The notes under the pieces are model-generated. The model did not search any database and was not told the origin of the DNA. It was given only the letters and a program-made list of their open reading frames with translations. A stretch of DNA of 64,000 bases from Duganella sp. CF517 (lineage in GTDB: Bacteria > Pseudomonadota > Gammaproteobacteria > Burkholderiales > Burkholderiaceae_D). The translations under genes and the position numbers were made by a program. This document shows positions 52,642 through 61,895 of this stretch, one piece after another (the stretch's first letter is position 1; each line of letters starts with the position of its first letter). The DNA is taken from assembly GCF_900110275.1 (NCBI RefSeq), contig NZ_FODC01000002.1:1-64000 (forward strand). Reading direction: 5' to 3'.

Positions 52642-54684
52642 TCACTGCTGCGGCGACGGCGAGATCTCGACCGCCGGCTGCACCGGTTGCGGCTGCACCC
52701 CTTGCGTCGGCGGCAGCGCCGCCGGCTGGCCGGTCGATAGCGGCATGGCCTGCACCGGCGGCGGCAGGATGGCCTGCGTGCTCGCGCCTTGCGCTTCGGC
52801 CGGCGCCGGCACCGGCGCGCTGGCAGGATTGTTCGACGCCGGCGGCGCCGGCGCCGCCGGTGCCGCCAAGGCGCCCGGCGGCGCCGGCAACTGCACCGGC
52901 GTGCGCACCGTCAGGTCCGGACGGCGGCGGAAGCTCGCCTCGGTGCCGGCCGAGAATTCGGCGGCGCTGGCCTCGGGACGCTGCACGTTGCGGATCAGGC
53001 GCGGCGTGATCGACAGCACGATCTCGGTCTTCTGGTTGTCGTCACGCTTGCTGCCGAACAGACGACCGACGATCGGCAAATCGCCGGCGCCCGGCAGCTT
53101 GCTGGCCGTACCGCGCTCCTCGTTGTTGATCAGGCCCGCCAACACCTGGTTCTCGCCATCCTTCAGTTGCAGCATGGTGCTGGCCTGGCGCGTGCCGATC
53201 TGGTACGCGGTGCCGCCGTTGCGGGTGGTGATGGTGTTGGTCAGGTTGCTCACTTCCAGCTGCACGCGGATCGCCACCTCGTTGTTCAGGTAAATGGTCG
53301 GTTCGACGTTGAGCGTCAGGCCCACATCGACATAGGTGACGTTGTCGCTGGCGAAGCCGCCGATGCCCGACGAAACCGTCGCCGTGATCACCGGCAGCTT
53401 GTCGCCGATGACGATCTTGGCTTTTTCCTTGTTGCGCACGCGGATGCGCGGATTGGCCAGCAGGTTGGAGTCGGTGTCGGTCTTGTTGGCGTTGATGGCG
53501 GCCGAAATGCCGGTGACGCCGATGGTGTCCGAATTCAAGGAACGCAGGTCGCGGACCGTCACGCCGGTGCCGCCGGCGAACGACAGCGGCGTCAGTCCCA
53601 CGCTGGTCGGCCACTCCACGCCCAGGTTCATCAGCGTGCCGCGCTTGACCTCCAGGATCTCCACCTCCAGCATCACCTCCGCCTCGGGCGCGTCCTGCAC
53701 CGCGATCAGGCGTTCGGCCAGGCGGATCGCCTCCGGGTTGTCGCGCACGATCAACAGATTGAGTTTTTCATCGACCACCACGTCGCGCGACTTGAGGATG
53801 GTCTTCAACGTATTGGCCACCAGCTTCGCCTCGGCGTTCGCCAGGAAGAAGGTCTTGACCGTCATCTCCTGGTACTCCTTCAACTTGGCCGCCACGTTCG
53901 GGTAGATCAGGATCGTATTGGCGTCCATGACCTGCTGCTCCAGCTGATTGGTCAGCAGCAGGAAGTAGATCGCCGATTCGACGGTGCTGTTCTTCAGCAT
54001 GACGGTGGTGCGCTGGTCGGTCTTGACGTCCTTGTCGAACACGAAGTTCAGTCCGGAGCGGCGCGCGATCACCTCGAACACCTGCTTGAGCGGGGCGTCG
54101 CGGAATTCGATCGTGATCGGCTGCTTGTAAGACTTCGACAGGCCCGACTCCACCACCGGCTGCGCGCTTTTCTCGGTCACCTCGCGCAGCAGCTGGCGCG
54201 CCTTCTCGTTCGACGGCGTCTCGGTCAACAGCGCGTTGAGGCGCAGCTTGGCCAGATCGTACTCCTTCTTGTTTACATGCTCGATGGCGGCGGCCAGCAG
54301 TTTGTCCTGGCGGCTGTCGCGCTCTATCGCGCGCAGGCCGCTGCGCGCGCGCTCGTTCATCTGGTCCAGGCCCAGCACGCGGCGGAAGCCCTGCTCGGCC
54401 AGATCGGGACGGCCTTCCGACAGCTGGCGCTCGGCCTGTTCCAGCAGGCGCTGCGCGGCGCGGTCGCGCACCACCAGATAGGCGGTCCGGTACTCGGCGT
54501 TGCCCGGCTCGGCCCTGACGGCCTCCTGGTACTTGAGCAGGCCCGCCTCCACCTGGTCCTTGGCGACCAGCTGGTTGGCTTCGCGGAAGGCCATTTGCCC
54601 GGCGCAGCCGCTCACGCCGACGGCGATCGCCAGCATCGCCGGCAGCGCGGCGCGGCGGCGCCATGTGTTCAGATGACTAGCCAT
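52642..54684 (-). CDS. lipoprotein secretin (GspD/MshL/PilQ-like) with N-terminal TPRs
   Basis: 680 residues. It forms the outer-membrane channel of the operon's secretion or pilus machine. Signal peptide with lipobox VGVSGC predicts lipidation. TPR-like helices occupy about residues 35-165, unusual for GspD but seen in MSHA-type secretins. The STN/N0-N1 region (ITIEFRDAPLKQVFEVIARR) and the secretin domain follow, with EPTIYLNNEVAIRVQLEV and PGAGDLPIVGRLFGSK. The last ~90 residues are Pro/Ala-rich. It overlaps the upstream gene by one base. Confidence 0.88.
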   Translation of the reverse strand: MASHLNTWRRRAALPAMLAIAVGVSGCAGQMAFREANQLVAKDQVEAGLLKYQEAVRAEPGNAEYRTAYLVVRDRAAQRLLEQAERQLSEGRPDLAEQGFRRVLGLDQMNERARSGLRAIERDSRQDKLLAAAIEHVNKKEYDLAKLRLNALLTETPSNEKARQLLREVTEKSAQPVVESGLSKSYKQPITIEFRDAPLKQVFEVIARRSGLNFVFDKDVKTDQRTTVMLKNSTVESAIYFLLLTNQLEQQVMDANTILIYPNVAAKLKEYQEMTVKTFFLANAEAKLVANTLKTILKSRDVVVDEKLNLLIVRDNPEAIRLAERLIAVQDAPEAEVMLEVEILEVKRGTLMNLGVEWPTSVGLTPLSFAGGTGVTVRDLRSLNSDTIGVTGISAAINANKTDTDSNLLANPRIRVRNKEKAKIVIGDKLPVITATVSSGIGGFASDNVTYVDVGLTLNVEPTIYLNNEVAIRVQLEVSNLTNTITTRNGGTAYQIGTRQASTMLQLKDGENQVLAGLINNEERGTASKLPGAGDLPIVGRLFGSKRDDNQKTEIVLSITPRLIRNVQRPEASAAEFSAGTEASFRRRPDLTVRTPVQLPAPPGALAAPAAPAPPASNNPASAPVPAPAEAQGASTQAILPPPVQAMPLSTGQPAALPPTQGVQPQPVQPAVEISPSPQQ

Positions 54685-55241
54685 CAGTCGAATGCTCCAA
54701 TATTAATCTGTTGTACCTGATTCAACGGCAGATAGGTCACGGTCATCAGCGGCGGCGCGATGCGGTCGACGCGGTAGGCGCCTTCGATCACGGTCTTGTT
54801 GCGCACCACATAGGTCTTGTCGCCGCGCGCCAGATAAACTTCCCACTGGCCGTCGGCGACGGCTTTGCCGAAGTAATTGAAGGGAACCGGCGGCGCCATC
54901 GGCGGCGGCGGCGGCGCGTTCGATTGCGACCGCGGCGGCGGCGGTGGCGGCGGCGGATTCCAGTTCTGGCCCAGGAACACGCCCTCGCCCGCGCCGAAGC
55001 TGGCGTCCGCCGAGTCGCCGACCAGCGCCGCGCGCGGCACCAGCCGCAGGATCATCGCGTCCGCGGTGGCTTTGCCGTCCTTGCCGGAGCGCGCGGCCGA
55101 TACGGCGGCCACCGCGCCCGCCGCCTTGGGCGGCCGCGCGACCGGCTCAGCGATGTCGGACGACGGCGTGTTGTCGCCGAAGACCGCCAGCGCGGCGGCG
55201 CCGGCCAGCGCCACCCCCATCGCGATGTGATAAGGCTTCAT
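54684..55241 (-). CDS. periplasmic protein of the secretion operon, GspC/PilP-like
   Basis: 185 residues. One N-terminal membrane helix or uncleaved signal (HIAMGVALAGAAALAVFG), then a Pro/Ala linker with a run of prolines (about 95-115). A small domain ends ALR-type: QWEVYLARGDKTYVVRNKTV and APPLMTVTYLPLNQVQQI. Its place between the PilO-like gene and the secretin gene and its layout match PilP or GspC, which link the inner-membrane platform to the secretin. Sequence similarity alone is weak. It overlaps both neighbours by 1-4 bp. Confidence 0.65.
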   Translation of the reverse strand: MKPYHIAMGVALAGAAALAVFGDNTPSSDIAEPVARPPKAAGAVAAVSAARSGKDGKATADAMILRLVPRAALVGDSADASFGAGEGVFLGQNWNPPPPPPPPRSQSNAPPPPPMAPPVPFNYFGKAVADGQWEVYLARGDKTYVVRNKTVIEGAYRVDRIAPPLMTVTYLPLNQVQQINIGAFD

Positions 55242-55810
55242 GGTTCGCCGTCCTTCAGGTACAGCGTGAAGCGCAGGCGCGCCTCCACCGTCGCGTCGGC
55301 GATGCTGTCGCGGCGGAAGCCGATTTCATCGAGCGAGGCGAACGGCATCTCGCGCAACCCCTGCATGGCGAACTGCCAGATCGCCTGATACGGCCCCTTG
55401 ACCGGCAGGATGATCTGGTAGGTGGCCACGCGGCTGGCCTTGTCGTAGGCCGCCTTGTATTCACCCTGGCTCAGTACCAGATTGGATTTGGCGGCCAGGT
55501 CGAACAACACCTTGACCTGCTGCTCCGCATAGCGCTTCTCGCCCAGCACCTGATAGAAGTCGGCCAGGTTCTGGTTGGCCGACGGCGGTGGCGGCGCGGT
55601 CACCAGCGATGACGGCGCCGGCAGCGGCCTCGCCATCACCCGCGCCTGCGCCGCGCGCTGCGGCAGCAGCCACGCCCACGCCGCCACGCCGGCCACGCAC
55701 AAGGCGATGGCCACGCATGCCGGCGCGCCGAGGCGCCGCAGCACCAGCCGCGCGCGCAGCGCCAGCGCCCGGATGTTGACGGAGTTGGCCGTGTTCAGCG
55801 GGTTATCCAT
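55238..55810 (-). CDS. PilO/GspM-like inner-membrane protein
   Basis: 190 residues. One membrane helix (about 28-52, VAIALCVAGVAAWAWLL) follows a basic cytoplasmic start. The periplasmic part contains FYQVLGEKRYAEQQVKVLFDLA and a ferredoxin-like C-terminal half (YQIILPVKGPYQAIWQF). This is the arrangement of PilO/GspM, which dimerise with PilN/GspL in the assembly platform. The call rests on topology, size and gene order as much as sequence. Confidence 0.7.
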   Translation of the reverse strand: MDNPLNTANSVNIRALALRARLVLRRLGAPACVAIALCVAGVAAWAWLLPQRAAQARVMARPLPAPSSLVTAPPPPSANQNLADFYQVLGEKRYAEQQVKVLFDLAAKSNLVLSQGEYKAAYDKASRVATYQIILPVKGPYQAIWQFAMQGLREMPFASLDEIGFRRDSIADATVEARLRFTLYLKDGEP

Positions 55811-56346
55811 GTGGCCTCCAGCTGGAAGCGCAAAGGCCGCAACGGGTCCTGGTCGTTGATCTCGTGGCGCGTCAGCAGCACGCCGCTGAAGGTTTCCTGC
55901 TGCTTCAGTTCAGCCACGTAAGCCACCATGTCGTCGCTGTTTTTGGTTTCGGCGGTGATTTTGAGCACCTGCTTGCGCGGGTCCGGCTCCATCGCCACCA
56001 GCGCCACGTTGCGCGGCGTGGCGGCGGCCACGGCGTCCTGCAGCTCGCGCCAGGGCAGGTTCAGTTGCAGGATGGCGCCGTTGACGAAGGCCGCCTGCCC
56101 TTCCGGGATCACCACCCGCGCCACCTCCACCGGCCGCGCCGACATGGCCGCCGCGCGCTGCTGGATGTGGCGCAATTGCTGTTCGCGCTCGCGCTGTTGC
56201 GCGACCAGCTTCCAGCCGCCGAAGGCCGCGCCGACGCACAGCAGCAGTCCGGCGGCGCCCAGCGCCAGCAGCGCGGGGTGGGTGTGGAACAGCGTGCGGC
56301 GCAGGCTGCGCGGCGCGAAGTCGATGTGCATCGCGTTTTTGCTCAT
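55795..56346 (-). CDS. PilN-like inner-membrane protein
   Basis: 183 residues from ATG 56346, chosen because it overlaps the upstream stop by 4 bp (ATGA). The cytoplasmic start (MHIDFAPRSLRR) resembles the PilN motif that contacts PilM. One membrane helix follows (about 26-48), then a coiled segment and a periplasmic domain with LKITAETKNSDDMVAYVAEL, typical of PilN/GspL folds. A longer open frame upstream belongs to another gene. It overlaps the PilO-like gene by 16 bp. Confidence 0.7.
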   Translation of the reverse strand: MSKNAMHIDFAPRSLRRTLFHTHPALLALGAAGLLLCVGAAFGGWKLVAQQREREQQLRHIQQRAAAMSARPVEVARVVIPEGQAAFVNGAILQLNLPWRELQDAVAAATPRNVALVAMEPDPRKQVLKITAETKNSDDMVAYVAELKQQETFSGVLLTRHEINDQDPLRPLRFQLEATWITR

Positions 56347-57185
56347 GCCAGGCTCCCGCCGCGCGCCAGCAGCGCCGCCATCGACAGTCCGGCGGCGCTG
56401 CCGTGCTGCGCCTGGTCGAGCGCCTCGCACGGAATCTGCGAGGGGTTGCCGGCGGCGCGCGTCCACGCCACGGCGGCCGACGCCGTGCCGCACAGCTGCA
56501 GCAGTTGCGGCGGCGGCATATCGAGCAGCAGCGCCTCGCGCTTCAAGGTCAGCGCCAGCCACGCCGCATCGGCGCCGGGCGGCACCGGCAGCGCGCGGAT
56601 CGCGCACATCGCCTGCGTGCCGGCGTCGATCGCCGCCAGGGTCAGCAGGTTGTCGTGCAGCAGGCCAAACCACGCCCCCTGCTTCATGCCGCGCCGCCAG
56701 CGGTTCCAGGCGCTGACGAAATGCGGTTCGACGCCGACGATGGAGAGCTTGAATTCGCGCGCCACCAGCTCCAGCACCGCCAGCAGCGCGCGCGGCATGG
56801 CGGCGGCGAAGAACGGCTGCGCCGCGTTCCAGTCGGCCGATATGTTCCAGGCCGACGGCGCCTCGCCGTACAGCGACTGGAAGCGCAGGCCGGCCGCCGC
56901 CGCCATGTCGTCCAGGCGCGCGGCGCCGGGTGGCGGCGTCACCCGCCACATGCGCGTCAGTTCGTCGGCCAGCACGATGGCGACCGGCCAGCCGCCCACG
57001 TCCTGCTCGCCCAGCAGCGCGCGCAAGGCGTTGGCGATGGCGTCGACCGGATGCGCGGCCGACGGCGCGAACGCATGCTCCGCCAGCACGGTAAACGGCT
57101 CCCCGCGCCAGCGGCTCACGCGCGCCAGGCTGACCGCGTGGCCGGCCACGCCGATACGCAGCGATTGTCCGATGGCTCTACGCAT
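56343..57185 (-). CDS. PilM/GspL cytoplasmic-domain-like protein
   Basis: 280 residues, no membrane helix. It has an actin-like layout suggested by the opening SLRIGVAGHAVSLARVSRW and LSIVGVEPHFVSAWNRW, the place where PilM and the cytoplasmic half of GspL align. The nucleotide-binding loops are not clearly conserved. Together with the following PilN-like gene it would form the split GspL module of the assembly platform. It overlaps gspE by 8 bp and the PilN-like gene by 4 bp. Confidence 0.65.
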   Translation of the reverse strand: MRRAIGQSLRIGVAGHAVSLARVSRWRGEPFTVLAEHAFAPSAAHPVDAIANALRALLGEQDVGGWPVAIVLADELTRMWRVTPPPGAARLDDMAAAAGLRFQSLYGEAPSAWNISADWNAAQPFFAAAMPRALLAVLELVAREFKLSIVGVEPHFVSAWNRWRRGMKQGAWFGLLHDNLLTLAAIDAGTQAMCAIRALPVPPGADAAWLALTLKREALLLDMPPPQLLQLCGTASAAVAWTRAAGNPSQIPCEALDQAQHGSAAGLSMAALLARGGSLA

Positions 57186-58905
57186 GCAAGGTCACCCGTT
57201 TGATTTCCGACAGCGTGGTGCCGCCGCGCTTGACCAGTTCCAGCGCGGCCTGGCGCAGGCTGCGCGTGCCGTTCTCGTAGGCCGCCTGTTTGATCTGGCG
57301 GATCGGCCGCTTGTCGACGATCAGTTCGCGGATCTCGTCGTTCAAGGTCAGGATCTCGGCGATCGAGCGGCGACCCTTGTAGCCGGTGCCCCGGCAGTCG
57401 CCGCAGCCCGGCCCCTGCATGAAGCGGTAGTCATACACATCGGCGCGGTGCAGGCCGACGCTGGCCAGTTCGTGCTCGTCCGGCGTGTATTCCACCGCGC
57501 AGTGCGGACAGTTGATGCGCACCAGGCGCTGGGCCCAGATGCCGTTCAGCGCCGACACGAAAGCGTACGGATCGATGCCCATGTGGGTGAAGCGGCCGAA
57601 CACGTCGAACACGTTGTTGGCGTGCACGGTGGTGAGCACCAGGTGGCCCGTCAGCGCCGACTGCACGGCGATTTCCGCCGTCTCGCGGTCGCGGATCTCG
57701 CCCACCATGATCTTGTCCGGATCGTGGCGCAGGATCGAGCGCAACCCCTTGGCGAAGGTCAGGCCCTTCTTCTCGTTGACGGGGATCTGCAGGATGCCGG
57801 GCAGCTGGTACTCGACCGGGTCTTCGATGGTGATGATCTTTTCGCGGCCGTTGTGGATCTCGGTCAGCGCCGCGTACAGGGTGGTGGTCTTGCCCGAGCC
57901 GGTCGGACCGGTCACCAGCAGCATGCCGTAGGCCTCCTGCGCCAGCACCCGCAGGGTCGCCAGCGACGGCGCGTCGAAGCCCAGCGCCTCCAGTGTCAGC
58001 GAGCCGTAGGCTTCGATCATGGCGCGCTTGTCGAGGATGCGGATGACGGCGTCCTCGCCGTGGATGCTCGGCATGATGGACACGCGCAGATCGATCTCGC
58101 GGCCGTTGGCCTCGACCCGGAAGCTGCCGTCCTGCGGCACGCGGCGCTCGGCGATATCGAGTTCGGCCAGCACCTTCAGGCGCGAGATGATCTGTTCGGC
58201 CACCTCGATGCCGTTGACGGCGGTGGCGTGATCGAGCACGCCGTCGACGCGGTACTTGACGGCCAGGCCGCCCGAGGTGCTCTCCAGGTGGATATCGGAG
58301 GCGCCGGCCTTGAGCGCGTCGTACAGGGTGGAGTTGACCAGCCGGACCGCCGGACTGGCCGCCTCCGACACCGACGCGAACGACAGCACGGCGGCGGTCT
58401 TGCCGTCGCGCCGCCCTTCGCTGGCGCCGGGCAGCAACGAGTCGGTGGCGCGCGCCGATTCCTCCTGCTTGGACAAATAGGCCTGGATGTCGGCCTGCAG
58501 CGCCAGGCGCACCGGCAGCGGCGCATGCGGCGTGGCGCGCGCCTGCGTGCCGAGCCAGGTTTGCAGATCGAGGTCGAACGGATCGGCGATGACGCCCACC
58601 ACCACGCCGTCGAAGCCGCGCAGCAGCACGCAATGGCGCGCCATCGCCTGCGACAGCGGCAGCAGGTCGAAGGCCGGCACGAAGGCCAGCATGTCGACCG
58701 TCTCGAGCACCGTCATGCCGAACGGCTCGGCCAGCGCTTGCACCACCAGGCGCGGCTCCATGCCGCTGAGCGCCTCGAGCTCCTCGACCAGCGTGCGTTT
58801 CGATTGCCCCCGCAGATGGCGCGCGCGCGCCACCAGCGCGGTGTCGAGCGCCGGCACCGGGGAAGCGCCGGCGCCGGTATCGACCGGGTTGGCGTGGCCC
58901 GTCAT
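57178..58905 (-). CDS. gspE: type II secretion / type IV pilus assembly ATPase, GspE family
   Basis: 575 residues from ATG 58905. This ATPase powers pseudopilus assembly. The N-terminal GspE_N region (about 25-150) precedes the ATPase core. Walker A is LLVTGPTGSGKTTTLYAAL, the Asp box contains TIEDPVEYQLPGI, Walker B is KIMVGEIRDRETAEI and the His box HLVLTTVHANN. Zinc-binding cysteines occur in INCPHCAVE and GCGDCRGTGYKG, as in GspE/PilB. It starts within the last codons of gspF (ATGA overlap). Confidence 0.93.
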   Translation of the reverse strand: MTGHANPVDTGAGASPVPALDTALVARARHLRGQSKRTLVEELEALSGMEPRLVVQALAEPFGMTVLETVDMLAFVPAFDLLPLSQAMARHCVLLRGFDGVVVGVIADPFDLDLQTWLGTQARATPHAPLPVRLALQADIQAYLSKQEESARATDSLLPGASEGRRDGKTAAVLSFASVSEAASPAVRLVNSTLYDALKAGASDIHLESTSGGLAVKYRVDGVLDHATAVNGIEVAEQIISRLKVLAELDIAERRVPQDGSFRVEANGREIDLRVSIMPSIHGEDAVIRILDKRAMIEAYGSLTLEALGFDAPSLATLRVLAQEAYGMLLVTGPTGSGKTTTLYAALTEIHNGREKIITIEDPVEYQLPGILQIPVNEKKGLTFAKGLRSILRHDPDKIMVGEIRDRETAEIAVQSALTGHLVLTTVHANNVFDVFGRFTHMGIDPYAFVSALNGIWAQRLVRINCPHCAVEYTPDEHELASVGLHRADVYDYRFMQGPGCGDCRGTGYKGRRSIAEILTLNDEIRELIVDKRPIRQIKQAAYENGTRSLRQAALELVKRGGTTLSEIKRVTLHA

Positions 58906-60092
58906 GACATGTCTCCGGCCAGATCGAAGATCGGCATGTAGAGCAGCACCACGATGGCGCCGACGATCAGGCCGATGGCGGCCATCAGCAGCGGTTCGAA
59001 GGTGCGCGTGAAGCGGTCGATCCAGCGCGTGATCTCGCCGTCGTAGAAGGCCGCCGACTGGGTCAGCATCGGCCCCATGTCGCCGGTGCGCTCGCCCACG
59101 CGCAGCATGCGCAGCGAGATCGGCGTGGTCAAGTGGTTGGCCTCGAACGCGGTCGACAGCGGCAGGCCGGCCTCGATGGCGGCGCGCGCCGCCTGCAGGT
59201 TCTGGCGGATGCCGGCCGAGACCATGCCCTGCACCGTCTCGATGGCGTGGACGATGGTGATGCCGCCCTCGCTGAGCATGCCCAGGGTCAGGTACAGGCG
59301 CGACAATTCGTAGATGCGCACGCGCTCGCCGATGCCCGGCAGGCGTCCCAGCAGGCGCACGATGCCGCCGCTGCCCATCAGCTGGCGCACCGTCAGCGCC
59401 AGCGCCGCCAGCGCCGCCGCGATGCCGCCCAGCAGCAGCACCGTGTGCTGGCTGGCGAACTGGCCCCAGTTGAGCATTTGCTGCGACAGCCACGGCAGGT
59501 CGCGCCCGGCGCCCTGGTAGACCTCGGCGAAGCGCGGCACCACGTAGCCGATCAGGAACAGGCTGACGCCGCCACCGACCAGCAGCAGGATGCACGGGTA
59601 GATGGCGGCCGACACCAGCTTGCCGCGCACCAGATCGATGCGCTGCTGGTAGTCGATGAAGCGCGACAGCGAGCGCGGCAGGTCGGAGGTGCCCTCGGCC
59701 GCCTTGACGATGCCGATGTACAGCGGCGGGAACAGGTCCGGTTGCTCGGCCAGCACGGCCGAGAAGCGCTGGCCCTCGCGCAGGCCGGCCAGCAGCCGCT
59801 CGAGCACGCCGCGGGTGGCCGGATTGCCCTCTTTTTCCAGCAAGGCCTCGAGTCCCTCGACGATGCCCAGGCCGGCCGTCAACAGCGCCAGCAACTCTTG
59901 GCTGAACAACACCAGCGGCAGCGCGGGGCGCTTGCCGGCGCCGCGCGCCAGACCCTTGCGCGCCGGCGCGATGGCGCTGACGAACAGGCCGCGCGCCTCG
60001 ACCTGGCGGCGCGCGTCGGCCTCATCGCGGCCATCGATGAGCAGATGGGCGATGACCATATCGGCCGACAAGGTGCGGACATCGAACTGCAT
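58902..60092 (-). CDS. gspF: type II secretion inner-membrane protein GspF
   Basis: 396 residues from ATG 60092. Polytopic platform protein with two GspF repeats and three membrane helices. It contains FSQELLALLTAGLGIVEGLE, GKLVSAAIYPCILLLVGGG, a second repeat with YLTLGMLSEGGITIVHAIE, and the final helix with LLMAAIGLIVGAIVVLLYMP. Length fits the family. It begins 53 bp after the GspG-type gene. Confidence 0.93.
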   Translation of the reverse strand: MQFDVRTLSADMVIAHLLIDGRDEADARRQVEARGLFVSAIAPARKGLARGAGKRPALPLVLFSQELLALLTAGLGIVEGLEALLEKEGNPATRGVLERLLAGLREGQRFSAVLAEQPDLFPPLYIGIVKAAEGTSDLPRSLSRFIDYQQRIDLVRGKLVSAAIYPCILLLVGGGVSLFLIGYVVPRFAEVYQGAGRDLPWLSQQMLNWGQFASQHTVLLLGGIAAALAALALTVRQLMGSGGIVRLLGRLPGIGERVRIYELSRLYLTLGMLSEGGITIVHAIETVQGMVSAGIRQNLQAARAAIEAGLPLSTAFEANHLTTPISLRMLRVGERTGDMGPMLTQSAAFYDGEITRWIDRFTRTFEPLLMAAIGLIVGAIVVLLYMPIFDLAGDMS

Positions 60093-60145
60093 GACGAATG
60101 CGGCTTTCGTTGACGGTGGCGCGTGGGTGGCGTGAATCGGAACGC

Positions 60146-60589
60146 TTACTGCGCGCCGATGTCGGCGTCCTCGCCGGTGCCGCCGGGCTGGCCGTCGCGG
60201 CCCAGCGAGATGATCTCGAACTCGGACTTGGCGCCGGGCGCCTTGTACTGGTACGGGTGGCCCCACGGGTCGGGCGGCACGCCCTTTTTCAGGTACGGGC
60301 CGTTCCACTTGGCGCCCGCCGTGGCCGGCGCCGTGCCCAGCGCGGCCAGCCCCTCCTCGGTGCTCGGGTAGCGGCCGACGTCGAGCCGGTAGGTGTCGAG
60401 CGATTTCTCGAACGCGTCGATCTGCGCCTTGGCGATGGTCACCTCGGACTTGCCCAGCTGGGCGAAATATTTGGGGCCGACATACGCCGCCAGCAGGCCG
60501 ATGATGACGATCACCACCAGCAATTCCAACAACGTGAAGCCGCCGGCCTTGCGGGCCGACGTCCAACCGCGATTCTTCGCCACTTCCAT
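60146..60589 (-). CDS. gspG: major pseudopilin GspG
   Basis: 147 residues with prepilin site KAGGFTLLELLVVIVIIGLL (Glu5 present). The GspG body has VGRYPSTEEGLAAL, GAKWNGPYLKKGVPPDPWG and HPYQYKAPG, which include the residues that normally bind calcium. This is the clearest type II secretion marker in the operon. AAGGAG precedes the ATG by 8 nt, and it is the first gene. An acidic tail follows the fold (GTGEDADIGAQ). Confidence 0.92.
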   Translation of the reverse strand: MEVAKNRGWTSARKAGGFTLLELLVVIVIIGLLAAYVGPKYFAQLGKSEVTIAKAQIDAFEKSLDTYRLDVGRYPSTEEGLAALGTAPATAGAKWNGPYLKKGVPPDPWGHPYQYKAPGAKSEFEIISLGRDGQPGGTGEDADIGAQ

Positions 60590-61062
60590 CCGACCAACTC
60601 CTTAAATCACCCGTAACAGTGCGCCGCGTGCCGGGCGCCGCGACGGCGCCTCGGCGCTGACAGAGGCTACCATGCGCTTTGCCACTCATACAATCTTTTC
60701 TTCGGTCGCGCCGGCCGCGCCGCCTTGGCGACCCGTCGGCGGCCGCTGGCGGGCCTATTTTCGAGGCTCAATACTCTACCGTAAAACGGCGCCACGCACG
60801 CACCTTCTTTGTGCCAGCTCAACAATGTTGCGAATTATTCACAAGCATCAACAATTACGGTTCAGCGCCGCTCCCAGCGAAAACCGAATTTATCGCTGCA
60901 AAAATGCTAGTTACCCGAATTTTCATTCCTAAACTTTTTGCCTTTTTATTGTCGGCGTTGCTACACTTCTTGACATCTCCCGCGCAGACGGGAGCACACG
61001 CTTGTCCCGGCGCGTCAAGGGGCATCAACGTCCATCCGCTTCACTTACAAAAGGGTAGATCC
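60590..61062. other. intergenic region between the secretion operon and the PEP-CTERM gene
   Basis: 473 bp without a supported gene. It must hold the promoter of the gspG operon (minus) and that of the PEP-CTERM gene (plus). The right half is AT-richer. A TTGACA hexamer occurs at 60970-60975, but no good -10 follows at the right spacing. Open frames across it have no ribosome site at a start and no family features. Confidence 0.6.
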
Positions 61063-61872
61063 ATGAAACGCAGCTCGTCCCCCATCGATGCGCCACGCGC
61101 CGCGTCGAGCCTCCGACTGACACCATTGGTCCGGGCCACCATCCTCGCCGGCCTGACGATGGCCGCCCTGCCGTCGGCCCGGGCGGCCGACGTCACCATC
61201 GACTTCAACGGCTTGCCGCCGATCGGCTTGACGCACGCCGACGCCATCGTCAGCCAGGGCTTCAACATCGGCGCCTACTCCCCCGACCCCGACGCGCAGG
61301 CGGGCGACGCGGTCGGCGCCATCATCGACGGCACCGACTCGGTCGCCTCGTGCGGCTTCCTGCAGTGCCCGGCCAGCAACAGCAGCTACGCGAGCTTCGT
61401 CAACGACGGCTACCTCGAGCTCACCAGCACCACCCCGGGCGCCACGTTCGGCGTCAAATCGTTCGACGCCTCCTTCCTCGGCTCGAACGCCTACGACTAC
61501 CCGGCGCTGCCGGGCTTCCTGCGCGTGCAGGGCTTCTACGCCGACAACAGCACCGTGTGGGAAGACTACCGGTTCTACCCGCCCGGCAGCGAAGGCTTCG
61601 AGTTCAACAGCTACGAGGCGTCCTCGCTGTTCAGCACGGCCAAGTTCACCAGCCTGTACTTCTTCGCCTTCGTCTGCGACGCCAACCAGGATTGCTCGGC
61701 GTTCGACACCGGCCTGGGCCAGTTCGCCATCGACAACATCACCACCACCTCCGGAGTGGCCGCGCCCGTGCCCGAGCCGTCGACCTGGCTGATGATGGGC
61801 GCCGGCCTGCTCGGCGTGGTCGGCGCCGCGCGCCGCCGTAAACAAGTCCAAGCATCGACGCCAGCCGTTTGA
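61063..61872 (+). CDS. PEP-CTERM sorting domain protein
   Basis: 269 residues from ATG 61063, giving a signal peptide (ATILAGLTMAALPSARAA). The exported body begins DVTIDFNGLPPIGLTHADAI and ends with QFAIDNI just before the sorting signal. The C-terminus has the full PEP-CTERM pattern: VPEPSTWLMMGAGLLG, a short helix, then ARRRKQ. Such proteins are cut and anchored or released by an exosortase, usually alongside exopolysaccharide export. No exosortase gene is in the window. The C-terminal residues beyond the basic cluster are longer than usual. Confidence 0.92.
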   Translation: MKRSSSPIDAPRAASSLRLTPLVRATILAGLTMAALPSARAADVTIDFNGLPPIGLTHADAIVSQGFNIGAYSPDPDAQAGDAVGAIIDGTDSVASCGFLQCPASNSSYASFVNDGYLELTSTTPGATFGVKSFDASFLGSNAYDYPALPGFLRVQGFYADNSTVWEDYRFYPPGSEGFEFNSYEASSLFSTAKFTSLYFFAFVCDANQDCSAFDTGLGQFAIDNITTTSGVAAPVPEPSTWLMMGAGLLGVVGAARRRKQVQASTPAV

Positions 61873-61895
61873 GCCACCCATCGAGGAACCCCACA

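Noticed and set aside
55864..58941. 1025-codon open frame on the plus strand
   Set aside because: Lies across the opposite strand of several recognised secretion genes and has no signature.
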